This document shows, piece after piece, positions 56,059 to 64,000 of a stretch of DNA of 64,000 nucleotides. Below the pieces are notes generated by a model that saw only the letters and a program-made list of their open reading frames with translations, ran no database searches and was not told the origin of the DNA. Origin of the DNA: Petunia secreta (taxonomy: Eukaryota > Streptophyta > Magnoliopsida > Solanales > Solanaceae); assembly GCA_029990175.1 (NCBI GenBank), contig JARKIP010000035.1:38826001-38890000 (forward strand), in the 5' to 3' direction. The position numbers and the translations under genes were made by a program. Within the stretch, counting starts at the first letter, position 1; each line of letters opens with the position of its first letter.

Positions 56059-57360
56059 AACGAATATCACCAAGCTTATAGCTTAATGACACATTTTATT
56101 AATAATGAAATCAAAAAAAAATAAAGTCTTACAAAAATAAAGAAAAACAAACGACATGTAGAAACTACGTAAAGTATAGCTAACAACACCCTATATGCAT
56201 GCCATTGAATTACACTTCAACAATTGGGTTGAGCATTAAAAAATACTAATACCACCAATATAAGGTTACATAATACAATAGCAATGCATTAAACAATCAA
56301 TGTAGTAGCTATATCTAATAATGAGTAGCAAAATGTATTAGAGCTAAAGACCTTGCCAAATGTCCCTACGTGAGTGAGTGTGCATGAGTAACTACACATA
56401 GCAGCTCCCTTAAATCGATGAAGCAAGCTGCTTTGACCAACATCGTCCACCAAACAACAAAGGAATCTGCACCAAAAACGCCCAGGCAGTGACAAGAATG
56501 TATGGTGAGGCACCGATGTTGCACTCTTCAAACAGGCTTGGAGCAATGGTGCTCCACTGGCAACCAAGAAACTGTAGAGTTGCCCAAGAGAACCACGTGC
56601 AATGTTGCATAGCAGGCAATATCAATAAATTGTCATAGCTGCACCAAAATATAAAACCAGCCCAAGACTTGAAGAAGACAAAACACTGTCCAAGCGATTT
56701 CCTAGAAAATTAGATCCGTCCCAGTAAGAATTTGACCATGAGTATCCAGTTTCGCCCATAATATGAGAGAAACAAGTCCTCACGATCAAATACACCAACA
56801 ACCCAGGTTTGCACGCGACTAACGAGCAGAAAAAAAAACCCAACGCAAGCATCGCGCAACACAGTACAGTTACACCAACTTCCTCATCAAAAATCTGCTT
56901 GTCGCAACGTTTGAGATATGGACGAATCAGCACGTGCCAAAAGTGTAAGTAAATAGGAAAACCCCTCCAAGGATGAAGGATGCAGCTCCAAACAATAGCA
57001 AAGCAAACCCAGCCACATCTGATAAAATTCCATGAAACTAGCAACGGGTTAATCTGCTTAAACACAACATAAAGAACATGTGGGTAACAAATCCTTGTCT
57101 CTAAAAAAGTGACAAAGACTTGCTTAAACCATAAAGAAGAAGCTGCTTCCAGAATCCAAAAGCAATAACAATCTTTGTAGAACCTGCAAAAAGAACAAAC
57201 TATGTTAGTTAAAAAGATATCTCCTTCCTCATTGTGACCTTTGTCCATTCTTCACTAGTTTAGCTCTATAAGAGGGAAGCTGCGCCTTATCCCAATTAAG
57301 AATCTTCTTTCCCATAATATTTAACTCATTGAAACTACGGAGTTCTAGCTCATTTAACTC
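56059..57360 (-). other. 3' UTR of the LINE
   Basis: 1.3 kb between the RNase H stop and the poly-A. Its open frames (up to 208 codons at 56622-57248, Cys/Trp/Phe-rich) look like no known protein and lie in a place where the LINE family has untranslated sequence. Confidence 0.6.
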
Positions 57361-57990
57361 TTACGCCATGTTAGCCAAATGATCTGCCATTTTATTTCCT
57401 TCGCGCAAAACATGAGCAAAATCAAATTGGCCTCGACTCCGCATATCCCTAATCTCGTCAATCACCTCGGCAATATTCCAAACAACCTCCCACACACCTT
57501 CAATAATATTTTTAAGAAACAATGAATCTGTTTCAATAATGATCGGACAATCAATATGATCAATGCAATATTTCATAGCTTCTCGAATCGCAAACGCCTC
57601 AGCCCTAACATTTGTTCCTTCACCAATCAGTTTTGCTCTAGCATATACCAAATTCCCTTCATCATCACGCAAACAAAACCCAATAGAACTCAGCCCAGGA
57701 TTACCCCAACTAGCTCCATCCGTGTTACATTTAATAGTACCCACGTTTGGACACTTCCAACACACCTTGGTGTATCTAAAACGAGGCCTAAACTCTTCGA
57801 GAAACTGAACCAACATAGGCCATTCGTGAGGGGCAGTTGACATACCTGGAAAATGCAACACCAATAGCTTGTATAAGTTCCAATTAATCTCATGAATAAC
57901 ACGCTGAAACGACACACGAACACCATGCGCGACCGTATTTCTTCTCTTCCAAAGTTCCCACACCACAAACGCAGGTAAAGCTTGACACAA
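57361..57990 (-). pseudogene. LINE RNase H domain (plant RVT_3 type)
   Basis: 209 codons open. Active-site residues are all visible: CNTDGASWGNPG (Asp), NVRAEAFAIREAM (Glu), IIIETDSLFL (Asp) and the closing HVLREGNKMADHLANMA. A linker upstream (FVVWELWKRRNTVAHG) is the usual joint from zf-RVT. The frame ends with TAA at 57361-57363. It belongs to ORF2 but is separated from zf-RVT by a stop. Confidence 0.88.
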
Positions 57991-57996
57991 AAGCCT

Positions 57997-58330
57997 CTAC
58001 CAAGGCCGCTTGCGAACCTGCCACCACTTATTAACTAATTGGCGAAATCTCCAGTCATGAATAATAAATCCCACAGCGTTTGCATAGTACATCCAAACGT
58101 TCTTGGCCATCAAGCTTGTAACAAATAAATGTTCCCTAGTTTCTTCTCTAGGCTGCGAGCAACACCAACATCGTGATGGAACTTGAAACCCAATTCTCTT
58201 TAATTCCTCATCAATGGGCAGCTTAAACTTCCATGCACGCCACAACACAAATGAAATTTTGAATGGCATCCCTTTCAACCATATAAGCTTAAAGACGTCC
58301 TTCACAATACCTTTGCATCGAACATAGTTG
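57997..58330 (-). pseudogene. LINE zinc-binding zf-RVT domain
   Basis: FKLIWLKGMPFKISFVLWRA, KLPIDEELKRIGFQVPSRCW and CCSQPREETREHLFV are the landmarks of the reverse-transcriptase zinc-binding domain. The Cys pair (CWCC) and His (EHLF) are there. Stops occur at both edges. Confidence 0.85.
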
Positions 58331-59990
58331 TAGGCACTTTATACAGTGAAATTTCCATTTGATGTAAGCTCCCAAGATGCAAAATCCCTCACTTGAGTAT
58401 TATTCCCCAGCTGTACATTATCAACCACATGCTGCACAAACTCACTAGGAAGGGCTTCATATAACAGTGGTTGATTCTATCCATCAAGTCCAAAAAAATC
58501 CTTCACCACATTTAATTCTTCCCTAACATGAAACCTGGGAGGAACAACAAAATACAATGCACTAATACGCGACCAATTATCATACCAAAAATGTGACAAC
58601 CCTTGCCTAACATGCCAAATTATTGCATGATCTACCATCCCTCAAACAAGTAACATTTTTTGCCAAATAGGAGAACCATCAGTGTAAGGCACAATAGAAT
58701 AATGAATTTTTTTACAATATTTATTGGCCATAAAAGTACCCCATAGAGAAGTCCTTGTCCTAAAATTCCACCATAACTTTGAAAAAAGAGCATTTGCAAC
58801 ATCATACAAGGACTTAAATCTAACACCTCCCTCAGCTGGAGGTTTACACAAAGTATCCCAGGAAGCCCAATGCCTCCTTGAATGCTCCTCAGAATTGTTC
58901 CAGAAAAAATTTGAAAATATTTTATAAAGTTGATCAATAACACTATCTGGAGGATTGACTGCAGACAAAAGATGAATAGGCATACTTTATAGGACATGCA
59001 TAATTAAAACATCCCTACCTCTATAAGACAACATCTTTGCCTTCCAGGATTGCAACTTCTTCCTAATCTTTGACACCAGATCATCAAATTGAGCTTTGTT
59101 TCTTCTTTTGTGTGTAACTGGACACCCTAAATAAGTAAAAGGAAAAGTACCTCGCTGAATTTGAGAAATTTGCTCCACCCTATGAACAATTTCCTGCTCC
59201 ACCTGATGATACAAATAAACAGCACTCTTTTCTTTGTTAATCCTTTGGCCACTGGCACCCCCATAAGCATCCAACACCCCCATAAACAGCCGCAGGGAGG
59301 TAGTATCTGCTGAAGAAAATAAAATAATATCATCTGCATTTGCTAAGTGATTGATGGGAGGACTCCACTTAGGCATAGCAAATTCTTTGAACATAGCATT
59401 TTAATGCAAAGCATTCAAGGCCCTCGACAACACCTCAGCTGAAAGAATAAATAAAGTAGGAGACAAAGGATCCCCTTGCTTTAAACCCCTGAAAGAATTA
59501 AAAAAAGCCATGTGGCTGGCCATTAAAAAGAATAGAGTACCAATTATTAGACAATAGCCTCCAAACCATATCAATGCACCTCTCACCAAATCCCATCTTC
59601 CTAAGAACTTTAGACAAGAACAACTAGGACACACGATCATAGGCCTTCATCATATCAAGTTTGATGACAACATTGGCCTCTTTAGCTCTTTTTCTAATAT
59701 CATCAATGATCTCCTGAGCCAGTAGCACATTCTCAACAGTACTCCTTCCCCTAACAAAACCGGCATGCGTAGGAGATATCAAATCAGGTAACAAATCAAC
59801 TAACCTGTCGTGTAAGACCCTGGAAATCACTTTGTTTGAGAAATTACTCAAACTAATAGGCCGGAGATCAGAAAAAGTAGCGACATTAGGCTTCTTAGGG
59901 AGGAGCACTAAATTTGTATGAGATACAAATCTAGGAATATCATGTCCCACAAAGAAAGCCTGCACCATACTAGTAAGATCAGCAGCTATA
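58331..59990 (-). pseudogene. LINE reverse transcriptase (broken)
   Basis: 59968-59624 has the fingers/palm start: LVLLPKKPNVATFSDLRPIS, HAGFVRGRSTVENVLLAQEI and VVIKLDMMKAYDRVS (first Asp). 59640-59401 has FRGLKQGDPLSPTLFIL. 59394-58987 carries the catalytic box as NADDIILFSSAD, where the family norm is YADD, and SGQRINKEKSAVY plus YLGCPVTH. 58983-58642 has the thumb/connection (NFFWNNSEEHSRRHWASWDT, PPAEGGVRFKSLYD). Several stops and one frame change. Confidence 0.88.
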
Positions 59991-59995
59991 ACATC

Positions 59996-61390
59996 CTAGC
60001 ACACTTGATAAAATCTCCCTGTAAAGCCATCAGGGCCTGAAGCACTATCACCATTCAGGCTAAATACTGCATTCTTCGCCTCATCCATGGAAGGAATTTC
60101 TTCAATAGCAAGATTCTGCTCAGCACTAACCATTTCAGGAACATATAATAGCAAATCAAAATTCAATTCCTGACCATCATCAGCAAATTGTTGTTGAAAA
60201 AACCCCACAGCTTTAGCAGCCAAATTTTCTTCATCATTAAGCCAATTTCCAAGCCTATCCTGGATTCTATGAATTTTAAGCTTCTTCCTCCTACCTTGTA
60301 CCTGAGCATGAAAAAACATAGCGTTTCTATCACCATCTTTGAACCACTGAAAACCTGCTTTTTGCTTCCAGAATTCCTCTTCAAAGTGCAACACCCTTTT
60401 TAATTCAGCTTCAGCTTTCTTCAATTGCTCCCTATGATATGCATCAGGTGATTCTTCAAGCTTAAGCTCATGAGTTTTGATAATATCTTCCAAAGAGGCA
60501 ATTTTCTGAAAAATATTGCCAAAAGTAGCTTTGCTCCATCTTGATAAAGCCTGCTTCACTTTCTTCAATTTCTTGTGAAAAATAATAAATGGATCCCCTA
60601 CACAATCACAAACCCAATTATCCTTCACAAGCTGCAAGAAGGATTCATTATCAGTCCAGAAATTCAAAAATTTGAAGGATTTAATAATTGTAGAAGAATC
60701 AGTTGAACACTTTATCAACAAAGGAGAATGATCAGAACCAGTCCTGGCAAGGTGTTCAATGTCAATCTTAGGAAAGAAATCCATGAACTCCTGATTAGCA
60801 AAACATCTGTCAAGCCTCTTCAACATAAATTGATTCTCAATCCTCCCATTCCACCAAGTGTAAATGGTACCCGTGTACCCTAAGTCAGTGACACCACAAG
60901 CAGCTATAGTAGCAGCAAAATCATCCACTTCCTGTGACAATACTGGCAGTCCCCCATACTTTTCTTCCTCATAAAGAATAACATTAAAATCACCTCCAAT
61001 GAGCCACGGCTTAACCATGGTAGATGCTAAAAATTGCAAAGAATGCCACAGCTCCATTCTTTCAGTTCTGTCACATTTAGCATAAACCAAGGTAAGAAAA
61101 AAATCCTAAGCCTGTGCAATATGGTGCAATTTCAAAGTAAGTTGTTGCTCTTGATCATCCACTACTGTCACTGCGTAATCTTCTCCAATGAAAGCCCAAA
61201 TTTTACCATTGACATTAGTAAAGGACCAATGCATACCCAATCTCATACCATAATAATGGACTCTATAGGACTCCTAAAATGGTTCAAGCAACCCTATAAA
61301 ATCAAAATGATGATGTCTGTGCAAAGTATTCAACCTTGTGAACGCCTCCTGCGTATTAACTGATCGAATATTCCAAATCAAAACTTTATT
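59996..61390 (-). pseudogene. LINE apurinic-type endonuclease
   Basis: The domain starts near 61390 (NKVLIWNIRSVNTQEAF) with stops around 61270 and 61110. The open part 61090-59996 has LIGGDFNVIL, YTWWNGRIENQFMLKRLDR and TGSDHSPLLI, i.e. the catalytic Asp/Asn and the SDH motif of the family. After about residue 130 comes the linker to RT (FEEEFWKQKAGFQWFKDGDR and SASGPDGFTGRFYQ). It would nick target DNA for priming. Confidence 0.9.
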
Positions 61391-63253
61391 CATCATTAAA
61401 CTTTTGATTTAGAACTCCGAACTGGTTGTATCCTGGCAATTGGCCGAGGGTCTTTTTTATTACGTCTGGCAGCTTTTTTTGGTACATCTCTAGGTGACAA
61501 GTCACCTTCCCTTGCCATATGTATGAAATTGTGGGCTGTTGATTCCTCCTCCTCATCATCAATATCAGCTGCATCTCCCACATCATCGTGTATAACAAGC
61601 TGCTTAATAGGTGAGTGTCTTTCTTACCTTTGCAAAATATCTTTACCATCACCGAGTTCTAAAGATTTTAGCAAAGTTTTTTCCTCCTCAGAAAAATTCT
61701 CCTTCGAAATCTCCTTGGACAAGCTCTCATCAGAATGCAAATTAGAACCAGTGTGCAAATTATTCAATTGAGACGGAACGGATTTGTCTGAGGTATTAAG
61801 AGGCACATGCTCTTCAAGTGGGGTGGGATTGACGCTCAAAGGCTGGGAAGGCAAAATTACGGGCTCCCTAACGTGCAAATTAATTCCCTTACAAGCAGCA
61901 TTAACTTGCTCAGTCATTAATTTGAGTTTAGACAAAGGAATTAATTCCTCTTGATACAAAGGAAAAATTCCACCAGCTTTATTTAAATAACACCTGCACA
62001 TCATCATTAACCACCTGGTAACCCTTAGCTCCTCTAACCAACGTTGCATTATGGTCTGAATTAATTGTAGCATTAATAACCTGTAATGATTAATGCAATG
62101 AACCCCCAGTTGTATTCAAAGAGTCGCGCACATGGGTATTAAATACACGTTCACCTTCAGCTGCATTCCCACTCGAATTTGGAGCTTTCCCAATATTAAT
62201 ATCCTGCTAATTAATTTGCGTAAAAACCTCAGCTTTATTAAATTTACTCCTCGCTGAACTAGGAGTCAACATTAACTCCTTATCCATCAATAAATTGGTT
62301 TCCTTCACGCCTTGGGAAAGACACGAATCCTGGACATTATGCGCATGCAATAAACCCTTCAGCTTTAAATCCGGCGCCTGTAATTCCTCCTCATTAAATT
62401 AGATACCACGATTACCAACAACAACACCCTTAGCTTTATTCTTGGTAGTCTGCATATTTCCTTCAGCTTTACCCAAGACAAAACGATCATTAACTATACC
62501 TCGACCCTCAGCTGTGAGTGCATCATCCACAATAAATACTCCTCGAGCGCATAGAAATTCTTTGTCAAGAACACCTGCTCCCCCAGCTTCAATGCAGTCC
62601 TTAACTAACTTCCCTGCACTTTTAGTAAGCTGCTCTTGTACCTCAGTGTTACCTAACCCATTGTTCGTCGTATTAACTGCTATGTTCCCATGAATCTGAG
62701 TTTCTAACTTGTCTTCTCCATGCAATATATCAACCTCTTCAACTTGCAACGCTTCAAATGCATTAGAGTTGCGTTGTTTTCCTTGCGCCTGCACCTCTTG
62801 AGATTGCACAAGCACACCCTTCTTTTTTTGAACTACCTGCCATGCAGTGGGATCACGAAAAGGATTATTCCTTCTAATTCCATTGCCTTGGTTTCTTGTC
62901 TGTTTACCTTCATCAATTGCATCTCCTTTAACATTGCTAGGGCCAGCCTCCCCAACAACCTTACCACTTTTTAACACTCTTGAAACGGGAGGTAAAGAAG
63001 CTTATTTTCGTTGCGCGTCTCCTTAACATGCTGCTCATCATACAAATCTGGGTGTAACACTCGACACTCAATATCATCGTGACCTTGTAAGCAACATTGG
63101 GTACAGTATTTTGGCAAAAAATCGTAGATAATTTTAACACACTTGGAATGCTTCTTCCCCGAGTCTTCATCAACTTCTTCAATGTCTATCTCGTGTGGTA
63201 AATCTCCAAGAAGATCTATCTCAACCTTAACTCTTGCGCAACTGGGTCGTGTA
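61391..63253 (-). pseudogene. LINE ORF1 (nucleic-acid-binding), 5'-truncated
   Basis: At the upstream edge, minus frame: CARVKVEIDLLGDLPHEID, DFLPKYCTQCCLQGHDDIEC, the latter a CCHC knuckle as in plant LINE ORF1. Then a long low-complexity polar tail with several stops (62977-62399 open: NNPFRDPTAWQVVQKKKGV; 62073-61624; 61652-61386 with basic RRNKKDPRPIARIQP in one frame). The upstream RNA-binding half (DUF4283 type) is cut by the truncation at 63253. Confidence 0.8.
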
Positions 63254-63268
63254 TGATTATCTATATTT

Positions 63269-64000
63269 AAATAATGTTATTTGAGTTTATTTAATAATTA
63301 TTTGTGCATTCTATAAAATACAAATATCTATATTCTTATTTACACCTTTAAGTTGAATATTGGCCAATTTAAAAGAAAATGTCCACTTCTTGTTTTTATT
63401 TTTATTTACTTATTTTTCTTCTCCTTTTGTTAAATCTTTCCTACGAACCTTGAAAATTGTCTGTCTAGGTACGTCCATTCCGTTAGAAATCAATTACTAT
63501 TTTTTTCCAATTATTTAGTTCGAATTCTCCTGAATATTCTTTTAATTATTTTTGTATTCCAAAATATTTCTTTTTCATTTATTTTAAAACCCTCCTTCAT
63601 TTTGAATCTAGATAAGTGTTCGTTTAGATTCATTCGTTTTGCACCGTTCATTTTTCTACACTTTTTCTTATATAAAATATATTTTTTCACTTTATTTCAA
63701 TTCTTTCAAATTTCGTTTGAACCTAGACATAATGCTTAAACAAATACATTTTCCTACATTAAATCATTTTCTTCCTAATTTCAAGATTCCTATTTCTACT
63801 TGAATCTAGACAAAATGTGGTCTACATTCGTTTTCTTTATTTAAATCCGTCCAAGTTCATCCTCCCATATTTTGTCTTCCCTTCCCCGTTTTGGAAACAA
63901 TTCAGAATCCCCAATATCCTCCTAACTATTCCCTAATCTCTCCATAATCCCTTCCCTATCATAATCTCCTACAATCCCTACAATCATTCCCAAATCCCCC
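63269..64000 (+). mobile_element. probable gypsy LTR, right part
   Basis: AT- and pyrimidine-rich, non-coding. The continuation of 55735-56037 is inferred only from the LINE target duplication. The repeated TTTTGAATCTAGATAAG, TTTGAACCTAGACATAATG and CTTGAATCTAGACAAAATG (63600, 63717, 63800) show an internal ~95-bp periodicity. Confidence 0.35.

Larger units (their letters stand above)
56053..63253 (-). mobile_element. L1-like LINE with RNase H, 5'-truncated, 7.2 kb
   Basis: Target duplication TGATTATCTATATTT at 56038-56052 and 63254-63268. The poly-A (TTTTTT on plus, about 56051-56058) marks the 3' end. On minus the order is ORF1 zinc-knuckle region (63253-61386), endonuclease (61390-60000), RT (59990-58632), zf-RVT (58320-57997) and RNase H (57990-57361). 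The 5' end at 63253 lies inside the ORF1 coding region, so the copy is 5'-truncated, as usual for LINEs. Stops make it inactive. Confidence 0.92.

Noticed and set aside
56622..57248. 208-codon minus frame downstream of LINE RNase H
   Set aside because: Open but of odd composition, with no domain; it falls in the LINE 3' UTR. Not enough for a gene call.

Overview
This is a plant nuclear genome segment. Spliced genes with GT/AG introns, plant-type LTR retrotransposons primed by initiator Met-tRNA, an L1-type LINE with a plant RNase H tail, a Mutator-like element with a Ulp1-type partner gene and an Au-like SINE all point to an angiosperm. The flavour of the repeats suggests Solanaceae, but that is an inference. 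Almost the whole window is transposable elements, many nested in one another. Layout, left to right. 1-2760: non-coding repeat-rich tract, probably the 3' end of the next element. 2763-8972 (minus): a decayed Ty3/gypsy element of the Tat type (gag, PR, RT, RNase H, second RNase H, INT). 9275-10335: two fold-back MITE-like sequences. 10700-27741 (plus): the C-terminal half of a host ERD6-like sugar transporter in seven exons, in frame to its stop. One of its introns (11606-26442) is 14.8 kb long because it contains a minus-strand LTR array: LTR A (11694), gag-only internal region with a SINE and a LINE scrap, LTR B (17690), then a 2.68 kb LTR plus gag/protease unit present three times in tandem. 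Each LTR carries a 54-bp minisatellite. 28660-46340: a Mutator-like element with a broken DUF1985/Ulp1-type gene on plus (29835-36810) and a nearly intact MULE transposase on minus (43427-46070). Into it have jumped a hAT MITE (28903-29787, 8-bp TSD) and LTR element 1 (37341-43047, TSD GTATT). 48052-55500 (minus): a Copia RT/RNase H remnant cut in two by LTR element 2 (48391-54812, TSD ACCAC). 55735-64000: a probable gypsy LTR cut in two by a 5'-truncated L1-like LINE (56053-63253, minus, 15-bp TSD). The most interesting point is that LTR elements 1 and 2 are relatives. Both code for Gag and a retropepsin-like domain followed by a long conserved acidic/hydrophobic tail that I do not recognise, ending in a WLYHKSVFST module. 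Neither has RT, RNase H or integrase. They look like non-autonomous gypsy-type elements that keep a protein of their own, and both have LTRs studded with a GC-rich near-palindrome (GGCGGAGCGCC). The only clear host gene is the sugar transporter; its first half is not in the window.
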